This document shows, in pieces, positions 29,872 to 37,228 of a stretch of DNA of 63,841 bases. The translations under genes and the position numbers were made by a program. The DNA is from Companilactobacillus zhongbaensis. GTDB taxonomy: Bacteria > Bacillota > Bacilli > Lactobacillales > Lactobacillaceae. Location: the NCBI RefSeq assembly GCF_003946515.1, contig NZ_RHOM01000014.1:1-63841 (forward strand). The letters run 5' to 3'. The notes under the pieces are model-generated. The model saw nothing but the letters and a program-made list of their open reading frames with translations. It ran no database searches and was not told where the DNA came from. Every line of letters begins with the position of its first letter. Position 1 is the stretch's first letter.

Positions 29872-29991
29872 ATGAATAATGGAGCTACTATTTCACAAAA
29901 TACTGGTGCACCAATGGATTCAATTACACTTGCAAACCCACTATATTTTGTTGAATCATTGTTAGGCACAGTTGCAGGCGTATTCTGTTAA
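29872..29991 (+). CDS. 39-aa orphan peptide with hydrophobic, Cys-ended C-terminus
   Basis: I do not recognise this peptide. The ORF starts at ATG 29872 and reads MNNGATISQNTGAPMDSITL, then a hydrophobic half (ANPLYFVESLLGTVAGVFC) ending in cysteine. AGGAGGGT is 7 nt upstream, one of the best ribosome sites in the window, with an extended -10 before it and a strong terminator right after the stop, so it is a deliberate single-gene unit. There is no double-glycine leader, and no maturation enzyme, transporter or receptor is adjacent. A secreted signal, a small membrane peptide or a toxin-like peptide are all possible. Confidence 0.65.
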   Translation: MNNGATISQNTGAPMDSITLANPLYFVESLLGTVAGVFC

Positions 29992-30005
29992 TAGTTTGTT
30001 AAACA

Positions 30006-30044
30006 AAAATGGCCGGACACTTTTGAGTGTTCGGCCATTTTTTT
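30006..30044 (+). terminator. terminator of the 39-aa peptide gene
   Basis: AAAATGGCCGGACAC / GTGTTCGGCCATTTT stem and T-run. It also borders the stop of the converging acetyltransferase gene. Confidence 0.9.
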
Positions 30045-30477
30045 ATGATTTGATCCAAGTCATTTCTAGTTCTATTTGGTTCGTGTCCTCATCAATGTCA
30101 CGAGCAGTTTTTCGGAAACCTTGACCGAGATAAAATTCGATTGCTACTTGATTGTTTTGATAAACATGAAGAGTTAGTTTGTCATTTTCTGATTTCGCTT
30201 GCTCTAGTAGTTTTCGACCTATCCCTTGGTGTTGGAAATTTTCCATGACAAAAATTCCTGCGATGTAACTATCGACTAAGCCAATAAAGCCCTTGATCTC
30301 ATTGTTTTCTTGGGCGGTCCAGACGTTGGCTTTTGTGATTTCTGATTTAAAATACGCTAAGTTATCGAGCCAATATTTTTCATCAACAAAATCGTGAGCT
30401 GATAGATTCTCGGTCAACCAAATATTAGCTAGAGCTGAGATATTATCGTCAGTGAAGTTCGTTATTTTTTTAATCAT
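30043..30477 (-). CDS. GNAT-family N-acetyltransferase
   Basis: 144-aa acetyl-CoA-dependent acetyltransferase with unknown acceptor. The acetyl-CoA pyrophosphate loop is visible as FQHQGIGRKLLE (about 80-91), preceded by the IAGIFVMENF strand and followed by LHVYQNNQVAIEFYLGQGF, the classic C-terminal motif B of the family. Single gene, facing the 39-aa peptide unit across a shared terminator. Confidence 0.85.
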   Translation of the reverse strand: MIKKITNFTDDNISALANIWLTENLSAHDFVDEKYWLDNLAYFKSEITKANVWTAQENNEIKGFIGLVDSYIAGIFVMENFQHQGIGRKLLEQAKSENDKLTLHVYQNNQVAIEFYLGQGFRKTARDIDEDTNQIELEMTWIKS

Positions 30478-30527
30478 TAGTTTTCCTCTAAAATTGATTA
30501 TATTTCTTACGAGCTAAATTTCCTAGC

Positions 30528-30559
30528 AAAAAAATAACCCTCTTTTCACGAAGAGGGTC
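30528..30559 (-). terminator. terminator downstream of katA / candidate small RNA
   Basis: On the minus strand, ACCCTCTTCGTGAAAAGAGGGT is followed by a run of T. It lies about 200 bases past the catalase stop, so it ends either a long 3' UTR or a separate RNA. Confidence 0.8.
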
Positions 30560-30715
30560 AAGAAACGCATAGGGGGGATTCATATTAATTCCTAATGAGG
30601 AGAAACTATCTCAATAAATACGATAATGTAGGGGGATTATCTCAAAAGATAGGCGTGGCTTCCTATCTCCTTTATTGAGAACAACATTATAATAACTTAT
30701 TTAATGAGGTATATT
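30528..30715 (-). ncRNA. possible C-rich regulatory RNA or structured katA 3' UTR
   Basis: Between the catalase stop and its terminator, the minus strand carries TCTCAATAAA and TTTATTGAGA (a 10-bp pairing), a small hairpin GATAGG/CCTATC, and two C-rich single-stranded stretches, ATCCCCCT and AATCCCCCCTA, before the terminal hairpin. Unpaired C-rich motifs facing Shine-Dalgarno sequences are a feature of several Gram-positive small RNAs such as the RsaE type. TTATAAT on the minus strand near 30690 could be a -10 element. No coding capacity that I trust. Confidence 0.35.
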
Positions 30716-30761
30716 AGGTTATCTTTAAACAAAAATATTTATAAAATCTGGGTCTGATTTT

Positions 30762-32222
30762 TTAATTGTTTGTTGCTAGGATGCTATCGATGTTTAGGCC
30801 TAAAGCGTTAGCTACTCTAGTTCCGTATTCCTTGTCAGCATCATACATTTGTTTGATTTCTAATGTCTTGATCTCATCATTATCGAATGAACCGAGTCCG
30901 TCTTTGATAGTTTCAATCAAACGGTCTTGTTCTTCTTTAGAGTAGAGACGATATAGATCCCCGGCTTGTGTGGTGTAGTCGACCTTGTAGTTATAAGGTT
31001 GATTACCTGTTTCTCCTTGCAATTGATCGGGAGCTACACTAGCAGCGTGATCTTCTTTAGGACCATCGAAGGCATTTGGTTCGTAGTTAACTTCGCCACC
31101 TTGATTGTTTAACTTCATGTATCCGTCACGTTCATAATTGTGGACTTCAGTTACAGGGCGGTTGATTGGTAATTCTTCAAAGTTTGCACCGAGACGATAG
31201 CGTTGAGTGTCCTTGTATGAGAATAGTCGACCTTGCAATAATTTGTCTGGTGAAGCTTCGATACCAGGAACGAGGTTAGCAGGTGAAAAAGCATCTTCTT
31301 CAACATCAGTAAAGTTGTTTGAAGGATTTTGATTTAAGGTTAATTTTCCGACTTTGATCAATGGGTAATCTTTGTGTGAAACAGTTTTGGTAACGTCAAA
31401 AATGTCCCATTTGTAGTTCAATCCTTCTTCGTAAGGAATAATTTGGACGTACATTTCCCATGAAGGGAAATTGTTTTTTTCGATGGCATCAAACAAGTCG
31501 TCTTGCAAGTAATCAGGATTTTGAGCGGCAGCCTTATCAGCTGCTTCGTTGGTCATATTTTTGACACCTTGGTCGGAGATCAAATGGTACTTGATCCAAA
31601 ATTGTTCGCCATCTTTGTTGACCCATTTGAAGGTGTGAGAACCGTAGCCGTTCATTTCACGATATGAAGCAGGGAGGCCACGGTCACCCATCAAGTAAGT
31701 TACTTGATGCAATGATTCGGGTGAATGTGCCCAGAAGTCCCATTGCATCTCATTAGTCCGACGGTTAGTTCTTGGATCACGTTTTTGTGAATGGATGAAG
31801 TCAGGGAACTTCAACGGATCATTTACAAAAAATACGGGAGTGTTGTTACCAACGATGTCGTAATTTCCTTCTTGAGTATAAAACTTCACTGAGAATCCAC
31901 GGACATCACGCACTGTATCAGGATATCCTTTTTCACCAGCTACTTGTGAAAAACGCATGATCAATGGAGTCTTTTTGCCGGCTTCATTGAAAATATCAGC
32001 CTTAGTGTATTTGCTCATGTCGTTTTCTAGTACGAATTCACCTTTGGCACCAGCACCTTTTGCGTGAACTACACGTTCAGGAATTCTTTCGCGATCAAAA
32101 TGTGCTAATTTCTCGATTAGATCATAGTCTTGCATTAGTACTGGACCTCTTGGACCTGCTGTTTGGGAGTGTTGATTGTCTGCCCATGGTTGTCCTGTTT
32201 GTGTTGTCAGTTTCTTTGCCAT
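30762..32222 (-). CDS. katA: haem catalase
   Basis: Clade 3-type monofunctional catalase, 486 aa, destroying hydrogen peroxide when haem is available. Visible are the distal histidine region RIPERVVHAKGAGAKGEF, NNTPVFFVNDP with the distal asparagine region, and the proximal haem ligand in RLFSYKDTQRYRLGANF (about 345-361, Tyr). Start set at ATG 32222 (MAKKLTTQTG), 7 nt after GGAGA; an upstream in-frame ATG at 32240 has no ribosome site. Many lactobacilli lack this gene. Confidence 0.94.
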   Translation of the reverse strand: MAKKLTTQTGQPWADNQHSQTAGPRGPVLMQDYDLIEKLAHFDRERIPERVVHAKGAGAKGEFVLENDMSKYTKADIFNEAGKKTPLIMRFSQVAGEKGYPDTVRDVRGFSVKFYTQEGNYDIVGNNTPVFFVNDPLKFPDFIHSQKRDPRTNRRTNEMQWDFWAHSPESLHQVTYLMGDRGLPASYREMNGYGSHTFKWVNKDGEQFWIKYHLISDQGVKNMTNEAADKAAAQNPDYLQDDLFDAIEKNNFPSWEMYVQIIPYEEGLNYKWDIFDVTKTVSHKDYPLIKVGKLTLNQNPSNNFTDVEEDAFSPANLVPGIEASPDKLLQGRLFSYKDTQRYRLGANFEELPINRPVTEVHNYERDGYMKLNNQGGEVNYEPNAFDGPKEDHAASVAPDQLQGETGNQPYNYKVDYTTQAGDLYRLYSKEEQDRLIETIKDGLGSFDNDEIKTLEIKQMYDADKEYGTRVANALGLNIDSILATNN

Positions 32223-32388
32223 AAAAATGTCTCCAATCATTTAGTTTATTCCGTGATAAACGAAATTATACGTCTATGATTGGATTATTTCATTTAAAAG
32301 TCAATTGATGTGCATAAAAATTGTAATTTATTTTTTCGGAAATTAAATTTTTTATTTTTGTGGGGATTGTGGTGGTAGTTTTTGTTGA

Positions 32389-32735
32389 GGTTCACTGCCG
32401 ACTCCGGGGCCCGGGGATACAATGAAGGAACGTAAGTGCTGACGCACTTGCGCAACCGAATTTGGTGGTGGCTACGCCACCGAACAACCGAGGTCGGGAA
32501 CGCACCTGACGCGATTTTGAGCTACCCGGGGAGACCACTCGGGCATCTCAAAACTCGGTCTTATTCTAAGCGATAAATCGCTAAGAATAATTTAGGTGCT
32601 GAGGTCTGTATCCCCGGGCCCCTCCGTCTATATAGTTTATAATCTCTCTCTGTTTTGGCCGGCTCCACTCTGGTGTTCATAAGTTGGCACTTTTGGTACT
32701 CCTTAGTTTTCACTTGTCTATCTCATCTTTTTACC
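32389..32735 (+). repeat. structured intergenic repeat, family A, copy 3 (enlarged)
   Basis: GGTTCACTGCCG is followed by a perfect 15-bp stem GGGGCCCGGGGATAC / GTATCCCCGGGCCCC (32406-32420 with 32608-32622). Extra hairpins AAGTGC..GCACTT and GGTGGTGGCTACGCCACC are inserted, then come the shared internal hairpin ACCCGGGGAGACCACTCGGG and the terminal hairpin TAAGCGATAAATCGCTAAG. The tail GGTAC..TTAGTTTT is at 32695-32710. This copy shows the family can carry variable inserted arms. The rest of the 32241-33047 gap has no supported gene. Confidence 0.8.
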
Positions 32736-33047
32736 TCGATAGTAAGATCAAAACCAAAAGCAGAACCAAAACCAAAAGTCAGTCCCAAGCTATTTTTTCT
32801 TTATCAAAATAATAATCCATTTGATATACCTAATGATATGTTTTTGCTCATTTTTCTTGGCTCGCTTACTCGTTCCGCGTATTCTCGCGATGGTTGGTTG
32901 AGAGGAGAAAGTATTTATTTTTTATGATCGTAAGCATAATAATTGTCTTCAGATTATTTTTGGTTATTATTTAGTTTGTTGATTACGAAATATTAGTTAA
33001 CGGTTTATGATGAATTTGATGTACCAAATTAAATTGGAGGTTTTCAA

Positions 33048-34379
33048 ACGTCAGAACAATATGATTATCAAGTGTTATATATCGGTGCTGGTCACGGTAC
33101 TTTTGATGGGGCTATTCCTTTGGCTGCTTCTGGATGCAAGGTGGCTGTGGTTGAGAGTGGTCTTGTTGGTGGGACTTGTCCTAACCGTGGTTGTAACGCT
33201 AAGATTACTTTGGATGAACCTGTTAAGGTTATGCGCGAGGTTGAACGGTTGAATTCTGTTTTGACTGGTGAGGTTTCGCTTGATTGGGCTGGTAATGTTG
33301 CTCATAAGCAAGATGTTATTGATTCTTTGCCTGCTATGATCACTGGTTTGATGAATAGTGTGGGGATCGATGTGGTGCAAGGTTATGCTACTTTTAAGGA
33401 TCAACATACTGTTTTAGTTGATGGCAAAGAAATTTCTGCTGATAAGATTGTTATTTCTACTGGGCTTCGTCCACATCGTTTGGATATTCCTGGTGAAGAG
33501 TTGACTCATGATAGTGAGGACTTTATGAATCTTAAGGCCCTTCCAAAGAATATTGTGGTGATCGGTTCTGGTTATATTGGGATGGAATTTGCTACAATTG
33601 CTAATGCTGCGGGATCGAATGTTACTGTCATGCTCCATTCTGACAAAGCTTTGCGTCGTTTCCAACAACCATTCGTGGAAAAGGTTATTTCAGATATGAC
33701 TGATCGTGGTATTAAATTTATTCGCGATTCTAAAGTGGCTGGTTTTGAAAAAGCCGATTCTCAAGTGAAAGTTCAGTACGGTGATGGCCAAGAATTGGTA
33801 GCTGATTGGGTATTGGATGCTACTGGTAGAATTCCTAATACTGAAAATATGAACCTTGAAAAAATCGGTGTTGAGTATAATGCCCGTGGTATTGTCATCA
33901 ATGATCATCTGCAAACTTCCGTTGAAAATATTTATGCTTCTGGTGATGTGATCGATTCAGATCAACCAAAATTAACACCAACTGCTATTTTTGAATCAGT
34001 TTATTTAATGAAATTATTCTCAGGTAAGACTACAGATTCAATCAAATTCCCAGTGGTTCCTTCAGTCGCCTTCACTTCACCTCGTATCGCTGAGGCTGGT
34101 GTGTCCGTTGAAGATGCTGAAAAAGCTGGCTTAGATGTGACTGACTCAGATCTTAGTCAAGACTGGTACTATCAAGTCGATAATGAACAACTTGCTGAAA
34201 GTAAACAAGTTCATGATGGGGAAGGTCACTTGGTCGGTATTACTGAAATGAGTGATCATGCCGATGATGTTATTAATAGTTTATTGCCTATTATTGAGCT
34301 TAAGTTAGATCCTGATGAAATTGGTCGGATCGTTAGCTTGTTTCCTTCTATTGGATCAGCTGCTTTTGGTCGGATTTAG
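33048..34379 (+). CDS. FAD pyridine-nucleotide disulfide oxidoreductase, probable ACG start
   Basis: Glutathione-reductase-like flavoenzyme. FAD loop VLYIGAGHGT, redox-active cysteines in GGTCPNRGCN (about 42-51), NAD(P) loop VIGSGYIGMEF (about 170-180) and ASGDV (about 300) are present; the C-terminal dimerisation domain is complete, with SLFPSIGSAAFG at the end. The electron acceptor is unknown. The only good ribosome site (GGAGG, 33036-33040) points to an ACG codon at 33048, giving MSEQYDYQVLYIGAG and the full first strand. The alternative GTG at 33072 has no ribosome site and cuts into the FAD-binding strand. Strong T/G bias in the 5' half. Confidence 0.82.
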   Translation, partial: TSEQYDYQVLYIGAGHGTFDGAIPLAASGCKVAVVESGLVGGTCPNRGCNAKITLDEPVKVMREVERLNSVLTGEVSLDWAGNVAHKQDVIDSLPAMITGLMNSVGIDVVQGYATFKDQHTVLVDGKEISADKIVISTGLRPHRLDIPGEELTHDSEDFMNLKALPKNIVVIGSGYIGMEFATIANAAGSNVTVMLHSDKALRRFQQPFVEKVISDMTDRGIKFIRDSKVAGFEKADSQVKVQYGDGQELVADWVLDATGRIPNTENMNLEKIGVEYNARGIVINDHLQTSVENIYASGDVIDSDQPKLTPTAIFESVYLMKLFSGKTTDSIKFPVVPSVAFTSPRIAEAGVSVEDAEKAGLDVTDSDLSQDWYYQVDNEQLAESKQVHDGEGHLVGITEMSDHADDVINSLLPIIELKLDPDEIGRIVSLFPSIGSAAFGRI

Positions 34380-34397
34380 GGCTTTTATGGAGATAGG

Positions 34398-34434
34398 AAA
34401 AGAGGTAACTCTTGATGTGAGTTACCTCTTTTTT
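34398..34434 (+). terminator. terminator of the oxidoreductase gene
   Basis: AAAAGAGGTAACTC / GAGTTACCTCTTTT stem and T-run. Confidence 0.9.
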
Positions 34435-34507
34435 GGTTGGTTTTTTTATTTGTTTGGTGAATGGTCATAACGTAATTCTTTTTACCAAACGTTTCCCACT
34501 TTATAGT

Positions 34508-34780
34508 AGAAACGCGTTCCAGGGTACAGCGGGATCCGGTTTGGAAACTATCGGCAGGAACGAGTTCGAAGAATATAAAATAGTGCTATTTATTCTTGTC
34601 TGCTAAACTTGCTGCAAATTGGATAGTGGTTTTTATTTTTATCCTCAAGTATGCTGAAACGAGCTCCGCGAGGTAGCGGCCTCCGGTTAACACAGGTGGT
34701 CGAGGCACGACTGCGTCGCACCTTGTTCGATCACCCGCGTTAATCCTCAGCAGCTGACCAACCTCGCTGCGCTCTCTGAG
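34508..34780 (+). repeat. structured intergenic repeat, family B, copy 2
   Basis: A left half-unit (AAACGCGTTCC..ACAGCGGGATCCGGTTTGGAAACT) precedes the TGCTAAACTTGCTGCA module and ATCCTCAAGTATGC. A full unit follows: GAAACGAGCTCC, AGCGGCCTCCGGTTAAC, hairpin GGTGGTCGA (34695-34703) / TCGATCACC (34727-34735) with a CGACTGCGTCG tip, then GTTAATCCTCAGCAGCTGACC and CCTCGCTGCGCTCTCTG. From about 34684 to 34760 it differs from the unit at 47.4-47.5 kb at only about two bases. Confidence 0.82.
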
Positions 34781-34783
34781 CTT

Positions 34784-35551
34784 TTACATAATAGTAGGCA
34801 CTAATCCTCCATCCAATCTCAATGCTTCTCCAGAGAATGAAGGGCTGTCTGGACTGGCTACGAAGGCGGTGAAGCGACCTATTTCTTCTGGTCTTATTAG
34901 TCTTTGGATTTGTGATCTGGAGCGATGATTTTTCATGAAGTCGGCTTTTTCGTACATATCTTCTAACATTTTTTCTACGCCTTCAGTCAAGGTTGAGCCG
35001 GGCATGATGGTGTTGACTGTTACGTGAGTGGCTTTTGTTAGTTTCGAAAGGCTTTTTGCTAGAGAGAGGTTCATTGATTTGGTCATACTGTATTGGGGCA
35101 TTTCTCCTGATGGCATGATGGCTTCTTCGCTAGCGATGAAGATGATCCGGCCGAAGTCTTTGGCTAACATTTTTGGTAAGTAAAATTTTGATAAGGCGTT
35201 TCCTGAAAGGACGTTAACTTTAAAAAATTTGTCCCAAGTTTCATCGTCAATCTCGAAATAATCCATTGGTTGGAAGATGCCCATGTTGTTGACTAGAATA
35301 TCGACCTCGGGGACTTGTTTGAATATTTTTTGTTGTCCGTCTGCTGTGGAGATGTCGGCAGCAACTCCTGTCACTTTGGAGTTAGGGTAGTTGCTTTTGA
35401 TTTCCGCGATAGTTTGCTCAACAGCACTGTCAGTCCGGCCGTTGATGATAACGTTGGCATCTTCAAGTGCTAGTTGTGTGGCGATTGCTTTACCGATTCC
35501 TTTAGTAGAACCGGTGATAAGCGCAGTTTTATTTTTCAAATGTAAGTCCAT
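34784..35551 (-). CDS. short-chain dehydrogenase/reductase
   Basis: Classical SDR of 255 aa, substrate unknown. The cofactor loop is TGSTKGIG (about 13-20), the structural NNMG motif lies at about 87-90, and the catalytic pair sits in YSMTK (about 154-158), with the upstream serine in FIASEEA. Start set at ATG 35551 (MDLHLKNKTALITG), six bases after AGGAGA, rather than 15 bases upstream. Its coding strand is rich in A and C, giving 68% T+G on the plus strand at 34981-35100, unlike minus-strand genes elsewhere in the window. Confidence 0.9.
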   Translation of the reverse strand: MDLHLKNKTALITGSTKGIGKAIATQLALEDANVIINGRTDSAVEQTIAEIKSNYPNSKVTGVAADISTADGQQKIFKQVPEVDILVNNMGIFQPMDYFEIDDETWDKFFKVNVLSGNALSKFYLPKMLAKDFGRIIFIASEEAIMPSGEMPQYSMTKSMNLSLAKSLSKLTKATHVTVNTIMPGSTLTEGVEKMLEDMYEKADFMKNHRSRSQIQRLIRPEEIGRFTAFVASPDSPSFSGEALRLDGGLVPTIM

Positions 35552-35641
35552 ATTATTTCTCCTCATCTGTTTATCGACTTCATCTTAACAAATAACTGGA
35601 GAAATAATAGTAGGTACTTTTAAGTAACGTGGTCGGATCTT

Positions 35642-35953
35642 TTAATCTGAGGCGGTTAAAAATCTTAGGAAATTACGACTCTTTTGTTCTTTTTCAAATT
35701 CAGCAGTGTCGATGTCGACTAAAGTAATGACATCTCCGTAATGGTTAGTTGGGATGATGAAATTGGATGAGGGGATGTTTTGCTGATTTTCTTGCAAGAG
35801 TTTTATTTGATCATATATTTCTTTACGTGCTTGACGCATACCGGTGTATGGATCTTCAGCATGTAGCGAACAATTTAAATCTGGGATATCAATGTAATAA
35901 GGATAATAATCTCGATTACATTTGGTCATGATTACTGGGTAGACTGCTTTCAT
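35642..35953 (-). CDS. orphan HicB-family antitoxin-like protein
   Basis: 103 aa resembling the HicB partial RNase-H fold: MKAVYPVIMTKCNRDYYPYY, then IPDLNCSLHAEDPYTGMRQA, the typical IPDLxGC-like strand and helix. HicB usually neutralises the RNA-cutting toxin HicA, and may bind DNA through a C-terminal domain. No HicA-like ORF lies on either side, and the C-terminal DNA-binding domain is not obvious. It may be a remnant or have a separate role. GGAGG precedes the ATG. Confidence 0.65.
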   Translation of the reverse strand: MKAVYPVIMTKCNRDYYPYYIDIPDLNCSLHAEDPYTGMRQARKEIYDQIKLLQENQQNIPSSNFIIPTNHYGDVITLVDIDTAEFEKEQKSRNFLRFLTASD

Positions 35954-36041
35954 ATCAATGTACCTCCACGATTAATAATTATTAACATATTAGTATATAA
36001 AGAATAGTTATGATTACTTATTTTTAATAATATTTTTTACC

Positions 36042-36078
36042 AAAAAAAAGAACTGATATGATTGGCATCAGTTCTTTT
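36042..36078 (-). terminator. terminator of the NrnA gene
   Basis: AAAAGAACTGAT / ATCAGTTCTTTT hairpin with a T-run on the minus strand; it overlaps the last codons of the gene. Confidence 0.8.
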
Positions 36079-37012
36079 CTGCTTCATTAGTAATGTTATC
36101 CATTTCCTTGATCAATAAATTGACCGATTCGTCACCGTGAACGTAAACACCACTAGCTAGAGCGTGACCACCGCCGCCGAATTTTTCAGCGACAGAATTG
36201 ATCGGGATATTTTTGGAACGAAGGTTGACCCTGAAGATGTTTGTTTCGTTTTCGCTCAAAACAGCCCAAGTTTTGACGCTGTCGATCTTACCGATCAATG
36301 GTACAGCGTAATCCAATTCTCCGGGATTGAGGTTGAAGATGTCGAGTAATTGCTTGTTCAAAATGATGTAAGCAAATCCTGAGTCATTGAGAGAAAAGTT
36401 TTCGAGCATGTAAGCTTCTAAACGGGCTGTTTGAAGATTGATCTCGTTTTCTTCGTGACTTATCTTTGAAGCATCTGCACCTAATTTGACCAACTTAGCT
36501 GCCGTATCCAAAGTTCTGAAGTTAGTGTCAGCGTACAAAAATCTATTGGTGTCGCCAATGATCCCGGCATACAAGCAGTCAGCGATTTTTGGAGTTATTT
36601 GGAGGTCCATTTTATCCGCAAATTTAAAAATCAATTCGGCACAACTAGAGTAGTGGTCTTTGACCCAATTGAGCTCGCCAAAATGATCGACATCTGGATG
36701 ATGATCGATTTTGAGGATCTTTTTAGCAACGGACAGATCGTGTTCATCATCGATCCGTTCGGTGTTAGCTGTATCGACAGCAATAATTATGGCGTCTTGA
36801 TAATCAGATTGTTCCAGCTGATCCATTTTGCCGATCCAATCAAAGATAGGTAAATCGACACCTGTTGCAAAAATATCCTTATTTGGGAAAGCTTTTTGCA
36901 AGATCAACTTCAAGGCAATTTGTGAACCGACAGCATCAGGGTCAGGATTGCGATGTCGCAAGATAATTATTTTTTGATTATTAACGATTTCGTTATAAAT
37001 TTGACTGATCAT
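36068..37012 (-). CDS. nrnA: DHH-family phosphoesterase (NrnA-like oligoribonuclease/pAp phosphatase)
   Basis: 314-aa DHH/DHHA1 phosphoesterase that degrades nanoRNA and 3'-phosphoadenosine-5'-phosphate in Firmicutes lacking Orn. Metal-binding motifs are HRNPDPDAVGSQ (about 19-30), the VDTA aspartate (about 80), and DHHPDVDHFG (about 103-112). The DHHA1 substrate motif is GGGGHALASG (about 284-293). Single gene, with a good RBS and its own terminator. Confidence 0.88.
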   Translation of the reverse strand: MISQIYNEIVNNQKIIILRHRNPDPDAVGSQIALKLILQKAFPNKDIFATGVDLPIFDWIGKMDQLEQSDYQDAIIIAVDTANTERIDDEHDLSVAKKILKIDHHPDVDHFGELNWVKDHYSSCAELIFKFADKMDLQITPKIADCLYAGIIGDTNRFLYADTNFRTLDTAAKLVKLGADASKISHEENEINLQTARLEAYMLENFSLNDSGFAYIILNKQLLDIFNLNPGELDYAVPLIGKIDSVKTWAVLSENETNIFRVNLRSKNIPINSVAEKFGGGGHALASGVYVHGDESVNLLIKEMDNITNEAEKN

Positions 37013-37205
37013 ATCAGGGAACCTCCAATTAAACTTCTACCATCTTAAATATACTCGAAATGTCGCCATATTCATATTAAATTAGTTTCTCTGCTTCAAT
37101 AATATAACAATTTATACCGGTTTGAATATTATATTAATAAATAAAAATATTATTTCAAATATTTGATTATTTCTACTAGATTTTCATATTTGACGTGATA
37201 AACTG

Positions 37206-37219
37206 TAAACGCTTGAGGG
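37206..37219 (+). promoter_or_regulatory. weak cre-like site before the first Ig-like surface gene
   Basis: TGTAAACGCTTGAG matches the cre core but misses the last two consensus positions. It sits just before the ribosome site, where CcpA could act as a roadblock. Tentative. Confidence 0.3.
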
Positions 37220-37228
37220 AGGGATTAC

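Noticed and set aside
29872-29991. Class II bacteriocin precursor
   Set aside because: No double-glycine leader and no immunity, ABC transporter or regulator genes nearby.
30540-30640. 31-codon minus-strand frame beginning MNPPYAFLDPL
   Set aside because: It runs through the terminator hairpin and has only a weak AGGA site; more likely noncoding.
32655-32927. 90-aa open frame after repeat A3
   Set aside because: No ribosome site, low-complexity KPKAEPKPKVSPK stretch, and it begins within the repeat tail; not a credible gene.
33007-33252. 81-aa frame overlapping the start of the oxidoreductase
   Set aside because: It is a different frame over a gene with clear FAD and redox motifs; its Leu/Val-rich translation comes from the T/G-rich sequence.
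34508-34780. rRNA or tRNA fragment
   Set aside because: The GC-rich hairpins have no tRNA arms and no stretch that I recognise from 5S, 16S or 23S rRNA.
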